Below, piece by piece: positions 56,932 to 64,000 of a stretch of 64,000 bases of DNA (its first letter is position 1; every line of letters begins with the position of its first letter). The stretch covers positions 1,054,001 through 1,118,000 of the forward strand of contig SMNZ01000001.1 in the NCBI GenBank assembly GCA_004353515.1, given 5' to 3'. Both the position numbers and the translations under genes were made by a program. Origin of the DNA: Alteromonadaceae bacterium M269. Lineage in GTDB: Bacteria; Pseudomonadota; Gammaproteobacteria; Enterobacterales; Alteromonadaceae. A model generated the notes under the pieces. The model was given only the letters and a program-made list of their open reading frames with translations. It ran no database searches and was not told the origin of the DNA.

Positions 56932-57768
56932 TCAGCTGCATTCAATTATTTTGTTCATTGTTTTTACGACATCGACGCTCTCTTTAACGTCATGTACTCT
57001 AATAATCTTTGCACCTTGCATAATCGCATAGATTGCACAGGCTAATCCGCCCGCCAGTCGTTCATCGACTTCTCTTTCCAACAAATTGCCAATCATAGAT
57101 TTACGAGAAACCCCGACTAACAATTCGCAACTTAATGGAGATAGCTTTCCTAGCTGTGATAATAGCTGATAATTATGCTCTAAACTTTTTCCAAAGCCAA
57201 AGCCTGGATCAAGTAAAATTTGTTCTGCTTTAATACCTTCGGATAAACAAGCAGACTTTCTTTCTGATAAAAAGGTCGTGACTTCCTTTATGACGTCGCC
57301 GTATTCCGGGGATAGTTGCATGGTCGATGGTGAACCTTGCATATGCATAAGGCAAACAGCAACCCCATGGCTTTTTGCTAAGTTTGCAGCGGTTTCTAAC
57401 GCTTTTGGCTCTTGCAGTGCTCGGACATCATTAATCAAGCCCGCTCCAGCTTTAACGGCTTCTTCCATAACCACAGCTTTGCTGGTATCAATTGAAACAA
57501 CAGTATCAAAGTTCTGACAAATGGCTTCTATTACTGGGATAGTGCGTTCTAACTCTTCGCTAAGAGTCACTTCATCAGCACCCGGTTTGGTCGACTCCCC
57601 ACCAACATCAATAAAGTCGGCGCCCTGCTTGAGCATACTTTCCACATGCCTAAGTGCGTTATCTTTAATATGGAACTGACCACCGTCAGAAAATGAGTCA
57701 GGTGTAACATTCAAAATCCCCATGACACGGGGAGTTGTAAGATCGATAAATTTATCAGCAAATTTCAT
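56932..57768 (-). CDS. folP: Dihydropteroate synthase
   Basis: The 278-residue TIM barrel joins pABA and hydroxymethyl-dihydropterin diphosphate in folate synthesis. Signatures 'VMGILNVTPDSFSDGG' (diphosphate loop), 'DVGGESTKPGA' and 'LLVGVSRKSMIG' (pABA/pterin) are intact. It is downstream of ftsH in the conserved order. Confidence 0.96.
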   Translation of the reverse strand: MKFADKFIDLTTPRVMGILNVTPDSFSDGGQFHIKDNALRHVESMLKQGADFIDVGGESTKPGADEVTLSEELERTIPVIEAICQNFDTVVSIDTSKAVVMEEAVKAGAGLINDVRALQEPKALETAANLAKSHGVAVCLMHMQGSPSTMQLSPEYGDVIKEVTTFLSERKSACLSEGIKAEQILLDPGFGFGKSLEHNYQLLSQLGKLSPLSCELLVGVSRKSMIGNLLEREVDERLAGGLACAIYAIMQGAKIIRVHDVKESVDVVKTMNKIIECS

Positions 57769-57808
57769 AGTTAAAGGCGAGTTATCAGAATTATTCAGCG
57801 TAAATAAA

Positions 57809-57830
57809 ATAGGCGCCTATCGGCGCCTAT
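57809..57830 (-). terminator. Strong hairpin between ftsH and folP
   Basis: On the minus strand ATAGGCGCC-GATA-GGCGCCTAT gives a 9-bp stem, followed by TTTATTTA. It should terminate or attenuate ftsH transcripts before folP, so folP-glmM may also have their own promoter. Confidence 0.7.
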
Positions 57831-57848
57831 GGTAACTGGTATAAAACC

Positions 57849-59795
57849 TTAGCTTGGCAAATCACCAGGTTTTCCAACCTGCGGTTTCGGCGAGTCTGTT
57901 TTCGCTTTTTCAGACTTCACCTCGTCACCACCCGTTGGTTTATTATCACTTCCAGGTTTATTGTTATCATCCCAACCCGCTGGCGGACGAACTTCTCTAC
58001 GCTCCATAAGATCATCTATCTGCTTAGCATCTATGGTTTCATACTTCATCAGCGCATCTTTCATCGCGTCAAGAATATCCATATTATCTCTGAGTATTTG
58101 CTCAGCGCGTGCATAGTTTCTATCGATCAACAAACGAACTTCTTCATCAATAGCAAGCGCTGTCTGGTTAGACATCTTCAAAGAGTTCTGCGTAGAACCA
58201 CCTAAAAATACTTCACCTTCTTCTTCAGCATAAAGTAACGGCCCCATTTTCTCAGAGAGCCCCCACTGAGTAACCATCTTACGGGCAATACTTGAAGCAC
58301 GCTCGATATCGTTGGAAGCACCTGTTGTGACACCAGCTTCTCCCAATGTCAGCATTTCAGCGATACGACCACCAAATAAGCTTGAGATCTGGCTTTCAAG
58401 AGATTCTTTACTCGCACTGTATTTGTCTTGTTCTGGCAAATACATGGTCACACCCAATGCACGTCCGCGAGGTATGATAGAGACTTTATAAACTGGATCG
58501 TGGTCTGGAACTAGGCGACCTACAATGGCGTGTCCTGCTTCGTGATAAGCCGTATTAATCTTCTCTTCTTCAGACATCACCATAGACTTGCGCTCAGCGC
58601 CCATCATTATTTTGTCTTTTGCTTTATCAAACTGTTCCATCGAAACAACACGAGAGTTACTGCGTGCTGCAAATAATGCTGCTTCGTTCACTAAGTTAGC
58701 TAAATCAGCGCCAGAGAAACCTGGTGTACCACGAGCAATCAATGACGCTTCAACATCATCACCGATAGGTACTTTACGCATGTGAACTTTAAGGATTTGC
58801 TCACGACCACGAATATCAGGCAAGCCAACAACCACTTGACGGTCGAAACGACCAGGTCTTAGTAACGCAGGGTCAAGAACATCAGGACGGTTAGTCGCAG
58901 CTATAACAATAATGCCTTCGTGACCATCAAAGCCGTCCATTTCAACGAGCATTTGGTTGAGTGTTTGTTCACGTTCATCGTGACCACCACCAAGCCCTGC
59001 ACCACGCTTACGGCCTACGGCATCAATTTCATCAATGAAGATAATACAAGGTGCTGATTTCTTCGCTTGTTCAAACATGTCACGAACACGACTTGCACCA
59101 ACACCAACAAACATTTCAACAAAGTCAGAACCAGAAATGGTAAAGAACGGAACTTTTGCTTCACCTGCAATTGCTTTTGCAAGCAACGTTTTACCCGTTC
59201 CAGGAGGACCTACCATCAAGACACCTTTTGGAATCTTACCGCCTAATTTCTGGAATTTTGAGGGGTCACGTAAGAAATCAACAAGCTCTGTCACTTCTTC
59301 TTTTGCTTCATCACAACCTGCGACATCAACAAAAGTTGTCTTAATTTGATCTTCGCCCAATAGCCTTGCTTTACTCTTACCGAAAGACATTGCGCCACGG
59401 CCACCGCCGCCCTGCATTTGTCGCATAAAGAAAATCCATACGCCGATAAGCAACAACATGGGGAACCATGAGATAAAGATAGATGTTAGGATTGACTGTT
59501 TCTCTGGTGGTGCGTAAGAACCATCAACACCATTAGCCGCTAACTCGCCATTTAAGAAATCATCGCCAAACCAAGGCATAATAGTGACAAACTGCTCACC
59601 TGTTGTTTTAACACCTGTCACTTCACGACCATCAATACTGACTTGTCTTATTCCACCTTCTTTGACTTCATTCAGGAAAGTTGTATAACTCATCTCTCCC
59701 TTTCTGGACTCATTCGGTGTAAAGCTTTGGAATACAGTCATCAAAACAACTGCGATAACCAACCAAAGTATTAAGTTTTTTGCCATATCACTCAA
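57849..59795 (-). CDS. ftsH: ATP-dependent zinc metalloprotease FtsH
   Basis: The 648-residue inner-membrane AAA+ protease has two N-terminal TM helices (about 5-25 and 103-123), Walker A 'GPPGTGKT', Walker B 'IIFIDEIDA', SRH '[20 protein letters not shown]' and zinc motif 'HEAGH'. It removes damaged membrane proteins and regulators such as LpxC and sigma32. It follows rlmE, as usual. Confidence 0.97.
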   Translation of the reverse strand: MSDMAKNLILWLVIAVVLMTVFQSFTPNESRKGEMSYTTFLNEVKEGGIRQVSIDGREVTGVKTTGEQFVTIMPWFGDDFLNGELAANGVDGSYAPPEKQSILTSIFISWFPMLLLIGVWIFFMRQMQGGGGRGAMSFGKSKARLLGEDQIKTTFVDVAGCDEAKEEVTELVDFLRDPSKFQKLGGKIPKGVLMVGPPGTGKTLLAKAIAGEAKVPFFTISGSDFVEMFVGVGASRVRDMFEQAKKSAPCIIFIDEIDAVGRKRGAGLGGGHDEREQTLNQMLVEMDGFDGHEGIIVIAATNRPDVLDPALLRPGRFDRQVVVGLPDIRGREQILKVHMRKVPIGDDVEASLIARGTPGFSGADLANLVNEAALFAARSNSRVVSMEQFDKAKDKIMMGAERKSMVMSEEEKINTAYHEAGHAIVGRLVPDHDPVYKVSIIPRGRALGVTMYLPEQDKYSASKESLESQISSLFGGRIAEMLTLGEAGVTTGASNDIERASSIARKMVTQWGLSEKMGPLLYAEEEGEVFLGGSTQNSLKMSNQTALAIDEEVRLLIDRNYARAEQILRDNMDILDAMKDALMKYETIDAKQIDDLMERREVRPPAGWDDNNKPGSDNKPTGGDEVKSEKAKTDSPKPQVGKPGDLPS

Positions 59796-59850
59796 AGCAA
59801 TAACCTCTATTTAACAAAAAATCGTATAAAAAACGCTTATGTAAAGACTA

Positions 59851-60480
59851 CTATAATTTAAAACCGGTCGCCACCAGATAAACTTCCCTGGAGCGCGCTC
59901 TGGATGAATCGGGTTTCCGTGTTTTCACCTGCTTAAAACGCTCTTTAACCGCTTTAAAAAACGCATCGAAACCTTCACCCTGGAAAACTTTTGTCACAAA
60001 ACTACCGTTCTTTTTCAAAACGTCGTTGCACATATCCAAGGCCAATTCGACTAGATATATAGAACGGGCTTGATCAACGGCGTCATTTCCTGTCATGTTA
60101 GGTGCCATATCCGACATCACAACATCAACGTTCTTGCCATTTATTCCTTCTAGCAAAGTTTCTAGTACAGCATCTTCACTAAAATCACCTTGCAAGAAAT
60201 CCACTTCAGCAATGGCATCCATAGGCAAAATATCACAGGCAATAACTCGCCCAGAATCACCCACCAAATCAGCTGCTAACTGAGACCAGCCACCAGGTGC
60301 TGCTCCTAAGTCAACGACATTCATTCCCGGATGGATCAATTTATCTTTTGCTTGAATCTCTTCTAATTTAAAGACGGCTCGAGAACGAAGCCCCATTTTC
60401 TGTGCTTTTTGAACATATTGATCATCAAAATGTTCTTTTAACCAACGTTGACTACTAGCTGATTGTTTACTTTTACTCAT
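59851..60480 (-). CDS. rlmE: 23S rRNA (U2552) 2'-O-methyltransferase RlmE
   Basis: The 209-residue SAM-dependent methyltransferase methylates U2552 of 23S rRNA in the 50S subunit. It has '[15 protein letters not shown]' (SAM site) and the K-D-K-E tetrad with 'MSDMAPN' and '[10 protein letters not shown]'. It is first of the rlmE-ftsH unit and divergent from yhbY, the classic layout. Confidence 0.96.
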   Translation of the reverse strand: MSKSKQSASSQRWLKEHFDDQYVQKAQKMGLRSRAVFKLEEIQAKDKLIHPGMNVVDLGAAPGGWSQLAADLVGDSGRVIACDILPMDAIAEVDFLQGDFSEDAVLETLLEGINGKNVDVVMSDMAPNMTGNDAVDQARSIYLVELALDMCNDVLKKNGSFVTKVFQGEGFDAFFKAVKERFKQVKTRKPDSSRARSREVYLVATGFKL

Positions 60481-60562
60481 AGATTGCTGTTCGCATTAGG
60501 AATAAAGCAAAGATGGCGTTAGAATAGCGCTTTTCAACCCATAAAACGTAATATTTTTGTAA

Positions 60563-60859
60563 ATGAATCTATCAACCAAACAAAAGCAGTACCTTAAAGG
60601 TTTAGCTCATGCGCTTAAGCCTGTCATTCAACTAGGCAATAACGGCCTGACTGAGGGTGTACTTGCTGAAACTGAAATTGCTTTAAACCACCACGAATTA
60701 ATCAAGGTTAAAGTACCTAGCGATGATCGTGAAGAGAAGCAATTGATAATGGACGCGATTGTTAGAGAAACAAATTCGGTCAAAGTCCAGGTTGTTGGAC
60801 ACACGCTTGTCATTTACAGACAAAGCGAAGATAAAGTTATTTCTTTACCGAGCAAATAA
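60563..60859 (+). CDS. yhbY: YhbY-like CRM-domain RNA-binding protein
   Basis: The 98-residue protein is a single CRM domain ('KQKQYLKGLAHALKPVIQLG', 'GLTEGVLAE', 'LIKVKV'), associated with pre-50S assembly. It is divergent from rlmE with an 82-bp gap. Confidence 0.92.
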   Translation: MNLSTKQKQYLKGLAHALKPVIQLGNNGLTEGVLAETEIALNHHELIKVKVPSDDREEKQLIMDAIVRETNSVKVQVVGHTLVIYRQSEDKVISLPSK

Positions 60860-60878
60860 AGCTCTAAAAGATACTGTC

Positions 60879-60911
60879 GAGATAAAGGCAATTTACTTAT
60901 GCCTTTATCTC
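60879..60911. terminator. Bidirectional terminator between yhbY and the phosphoribosyltransferase gene
   Basis: GAGATAAAGGCA (60879-60890) pairs perfectly with TGCCTTTATCTC (60900-60911) over a 9-nt loop, between the convergent ends of the two genes. T tract is short. Confidence 0.6.
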
Positions 60912-60922
60912 AAAGGCAGGCA

Positions 60923-61489
60923 CTATTTATCATCGATAAATAGGTCCATCACATTAGCCAAATCTTTTTTACCTTCACGAATTTCATCATCAGTTAACCC
61001 AGTGATTTCATGAGGGAAAACTAACCATTCATCACTTTCATGGATAAAGTAATCAGGCACAATGTTTGTCTTATTATTTTGTGGCTTGTAGTAAGGGCAA
61101 GCAATACGCACATCATGTGGCATATTTAAACGCGTCAGTTTTTTAGTTTGCTTGATCAAAGCTTCGATACTACGACCAGAGTCAAAAACATCATCGACGA
61201 TCAACAAACCATCATCGGCATTCGCATTCTCAATAAGGTAATGCAAGCCGTGTACACGAATTGTTTTTGATTGTTGCCCTATTCCATAATAAGACGAGGT
61301 TCTGACAGCAATATGATCCGTCTCAACTTTCTTGTAATCGAAGTATTCTTGAACGGCGATACCAACAGGTGCTCCACCGCGCCAAATACCAACGATAAAA
61401 TGTGGTCTGAATCCATCTTCAAATACTTTCGCAGCTAAGCGAAACGAATCTTCTAATAACTGCTGAGCAGAAATATAAACTTTATCCAC
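60923..61489 (-). CDS. Phosphoribosyltransferase (purine salvage type)
   Basis: The 188-residue type I PRTase has PRPP motif 'GLLIVDDVFDSGRSIEA' and substrate-region 'IVGIWRGGAPVG' and 'PDYFIHESDEWLVFPHEITG'. This resembles xanthine/hypoxanthine-type PRTases of the small Gpt group. The base is inferred, not shown. It sits after greA with a terminator between (61506-61532). Confidence 0.85.
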   Translation of the reverse strand: MDKVYISAQQLLEDSFRLAAKVFEDGFRPHFIVGIWRGGAPVGIAVQEYFDYKKVETDHIAVRTSSYYGIGQQSKTIRVHGLHYLIENANADDGLLIVDDVFDSGRSIEALIKQTKKLTRLNMPHDVRIACPYYKPQNNKTNIVPDYFIHESDEWLVFPHEITGLTDDEIREGKKDLANVMDLFIDDK

Positions 61490-61505
61490 TTAAGGAACTC
61501 CGTAA

Positions 61506-61532
61506 CAAAAAGGCGAGCTTTAATGCTCGCCT
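61506..61532 (-). terminator. Terminator of the carB-greA transcript
   Basis: AGGCGAGC-ATTAAA-GCTCGCCT followed by TTTTG on the minus strand; 39 bp after the greA stop. Confidence 0.85.
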
Positions 61533-61570
61533 AAACTTATTATTGAATATTACCGAAAACTGACGAAAAT

Positions 61571-62047
61571 TTAAATGTATTCGACCTCAGTGATTTCAAA
61601 TTCAACATTCCCTGCCGGCGTTTGAATATTCACCACATCATCTAACTCTTTACCAATCAAGCCCCGCGCAATGGGTGAGCTAACAGAAATGCGGTTATTT
61701 TTGATATCCGCTTCATCGTCACCAACGATTTTATACGTCGTTTCTTGGTCAGTATCTAAATTGATAATGGTCACTGTTGTACCAAAAATAACTTTTCCGT
61801 TATTAGGAAACTTAGTGACATCAATAATATTGGCATTAGACAGTTTGGCTTCAATTTCCTGAATACGTCCTTCACAAAAGCTTTGTTGTTCACGCGCAGC
61901 GTGATACTCAGCATTTTCCTTTAAATCACCGTGCTCACGCGCTTCCGCTATATCTGCGATGATCTGTGGACGCCTTACGCTCTTAAGTTCTTTCAACTCA
62001 GCGTGCAAAGCGTCCGCACCAGTTACCGTCATTGGCACTTTATTCAT
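61571..62047 (-). CDS. greA: Transcription elongation factor GreA
   Basis: The 158-residue factor has an N-terminal coiled coil ('[18 protein letters not shown]', '[18 protein letters not shown]' with the tip acidic residues D and E) and a C-terminal FKBP-like domain. It induces cleavage of backtracked RNA by polymerase. Its start overlaps the carB stop by one base (TAATG), so it is coupled to carB. Confidence 0.96.
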   Translation of the reverse strand: MNKVPMTVTGADALHAELKELKSVRRPQIIADIAEAREHGDLKENAEYHAAREQQSFCEGRIQEIEAKLSNANIIDVTKFPNNGKVIFGTTVTIINLDTDQETTYKIVGDDEADIKNNRISVSSPIARGLIGKELDDVVNIQTPAGNVEFEITEVEYI

Positions 62048-64000
62048 TAACTATTTACTCTCTCATGTAATTCTTGGACAGAGCTTACCGTTGTTCTGTC
62101 ATCTGCCTCGTGTGCATTTACTGTCGCAAATGCCGCATTCAAGGTAGTTGTGTATGGAACTTTACTCAATAAAGCTTCCCTACGGATATACACAGAATCG
62201 GTAATCGCCTGTCGACCTTCGGTTGTATTGATAATATAACAATACTCACCATTTTTGATAGCGTCTACTATGTTTGGACGACCTTCAAGCAATTTATTAA
62301 CCACAGAACAGGCTAAACCAGAATCATTTAAGACCTTAGCAGTTCCACTCGTCGCTTCCAATGTGAACCCTTTTGAGATAAGCAACTTACCAAGTTCAAT
62401 AATGCGCGCTTTGTCATTATTTCTGACTGATAACAATGCCTTACCACTACTTGGAAGGGCTTGATTCGCACCTAGATTTGCTTTCGCATAAGCCGTATCA
62501 AACGTCTCACCAACGCCCATGACTTCACCGGTAGAGCGCATTTCTGGACCTAACAGTGGGTCAACACCTTGGAATTTAGCGAATGGCAATACAACTTCTT
62601 TCACAGAGAAGAACGGTGGAATAATCTCAGCAGTTACATTTTGCTCGTGCAAAGATTTTCCAATCATCGCTCTAGCAGCAACTTTCGCTATCGGTAATCC
62701 TGTAGCTTTAGACACAAATGGAATGGTTCTAGCAGCTCTTGGATTAACTTCGATTAAGTACACTTCACCGTCTTTCACAGCAAATTGCGTATTCATTAAA
62801 CCAACAACACCTAGCTCTAATGCCATTGCCTTAACTTGGTCACGCATCACTTGTTGAATACCAGCACTTAGTGAATAAGGTGGTAATGAACATGCAGAGT
62901 CGCCCGAGTGAACACCCGCCTGCTCGATATGTTCCATAATGCCACCAATAACGACATGACGACCATCACACATCGCATCAACATCGACTTCAATCGCATC
63001 ATCAAGGAAGCGGTCTAATAATACGGGCGCTTCATTGGATACCTTAACCGCTTCATTCAGATAGCGCTTAAGATCTTTCATGTCGTAAACGATTTCCATC
63101 GCTCGTCCGCCTAATACGTAAGACGGTCTTACGACTAGTGGGAAACCAATCGCTTCGGCTTGGATAAGCGCCTGTTCCATATTGCTAACCGTCGCATTTG
63201 CAGGCTGCTTAAGGTTCAGTTTTTGAACAAGCTGTTGGAAGCGTTCTCTATCTTCCGCTCTATCAATTGCATCAGGAGAAGTTCCGATAATAGGAACACC
63301 ATTCGCTTCAAGCGCACGAGCAAGCTTAAGTGGCGTTTGTCCACCGTATTGAACAATCACACCTTTTGGCTTTTCTATTCTGACGATTTCAAGCACATCT
63401 TCTAAAGTCACTGGCTCAAAATACAAACGATCCGATGTGTCGTAATCGGTAGAAACCGTTTCTGGGTTACAGTTAACCATAATGGTTTCATAACCATCTT
63501 CACGCATTGCTAAGGCGGCATGAACACAGCAGTAATCAAATTCGATACCCTGGCCTATTCTGTTAGGACCACCACCCAACACCATAATTTTTTCACGATC
63601 TGTTGGGTTAGACTCACACTCTTCATCGTAGCTTGAATACATGTAAGCAGTGTCAGTTGAGAATTCGGCAGCACAAGTATCAACACGTTTATAAACGGGG
63701 AATACCTTGAGCTCATGACGTAAATGACGAACATCATCTTCAGATTTTTCTGTAATATCAGCTAAACGAGCATCGGCGAAGCCTTTACGCTTTAACTGGC
63801 GCATGTAGTCTGCATCTATGGCATCAAGTCCCATTTCCGCAACTTTTTTCTCTTCAAGGATAAGATCTTCAATCTGTACCAGGTACCAACGGTCGATATT
63901 CGTTAACGCAAAGATTTCATCAACGCTCATTCCCAATCTAAATGCATCCGCGATGTACCAAATACGTTCAGCGCCTGGCTCTCTTAGCTCGCGAACAATA
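62047..64000 (-). CDS. carB: Carbamoyl-phosphate synthase large subunit, C-terminal part
   Basis: The C-terminal 650 residues are present; the frame is open to base 64000. The second ATP-grasp unit is seen in '[20 protein letters not shown]' and '[20 protein letters not shown]', with metal ligands near '[17 protein letters not shown]'. The C-terminal MGS-like allosteric domain ('[19 protein letters not shown]', '[16 protein letters not shown]') ends the chain. It makes carbamoyl phosphate for arginine and pyrimidines and is coupled to greA. Confidence 0.97.
   Translation of the reverse strand, partial: IVRELREPGAERIWYIADAFRLGMSVDEIFALTNIDRWYLVQIEDLILEEKKVAEMGLDAIDADYMRQLKRKGFADARLADITEKSEDDVRHLRHELKVFPVYKRVDTCAAEFSTDTAYMYSSYDEECESNPTDREKIMVLGGGPNRIGQGIEFDYCCVHAALAMREDGYETIMVNCNPETVSTDYDTSDRLYFEPVTLEDVLEIVRIEKPKGVIVQYGGQTPLKLARALEANGVPIIGTSPDAIDRAEDRERFQQLVQKLNLKQPANATVSNMEQALIQAEAIGFPLVVRPSYVLGGRAMEIVYDMKDLKRYLNEAVKVSNEAPVLLDRFLDDAIEVDVDAMCDGRHVVIGGIMEHIEQAGVHSGDSACSLPPYSLSAGIQQVMRDQVKAMALELGVVGLMNTQFAVKDGEVYLIEVNPRAARTIPFVSKATGLPIAKVAARAMIGKSLHEQNVTAEIIPPFFSVKEVVLPFAKFQGVDPLLGPEMRSTGEVMGVGETFDTAYAKANLGANQALPSSGKALLSVRNNDKARIIELGKLLISKGFTLEATSGTAKVLNDSGLACSVVNKLLEGRPNIVDAIKNGEYCYIINTTEGRQAITDSVYIRREALLSKVPYTTTLNAAFATVNAHEADDRTTVSSVQELHERVNS

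Overview
The window reads as a chromosomal segment of a marine-type gammaproteobacterium. The strongest clue is the right-hand end, where carB-greA, yhbY, rlmE-ftsH-folP-glmM-tpiA-secG and a tRNA-Leu(GAG) lie in nearly the enterobacterial order. RimO, RmuC, CysB, a PsrA-like regulator and an oxidative porin/protease/lipase repertoire also fit. The moderate-to-low GC, the secreted S8 protease, Pla-1/cef-type lipase and M1 peptidase suggest a protein- and lipid-degrading relative of Kangiellaceae or Alteromonadales; the exact genus is inference.

Layout. 1-4.2 kb: the start of a PAS-domain sensor, a PsrA-like TetR regulator with its own operator, then a compact four-gene operon (TIR-like protein, caspase-like protease, two-TM protein, 51-residue peptide) that looks like an anti-phage system of the TIR-caspase (type IV Thoeris-like) kind. 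4.2-24.4 kb: housekeeping and metabolism (rimO, rmuC, class I fumarase, pabB, Nudix, serine ammonia-lyase, cysB), a small soluble histidine kinase, a chemoreceptor, a porin with a PstS-like protein, a LysR regulator divergent from a two-subunit 3-oxoacid CoA-transferase, and a subtilase. 25-33 kb: a lipoprotein lipase, an M1 aminopeptidase, a DUF819 permease, a GNAT acetyltransferase and two small membrane proteins.

33-54 kb is an accessory island: a frameshifted gene remnant, a secreted parallel beta-helix enzyme, a 2.6-thousand-residue Calx-beta/SpvB/RHS surface protein, three broken insertion sequences (ISAs1, IS110, IS3), a secreted EEP-fold nuclease/phosphodiesterase and a one-piece hybrid two-component system (sensor propeller, kinase, receiver and AraC output). 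The beta-helix, RHS and nuclease genes each carry a tandem TTTTGTCACT(C/G)AATTA box, repeated at 31-32 bp and in the same orientation relative to the gene. I infer that this is one regulon, probably driven by the hybrid regulator. The island abuts the 3' side of the tRNA-Leu gene.

54.2-64 kb: the conserved translation/cell-envelope block described above, ending inside carB.
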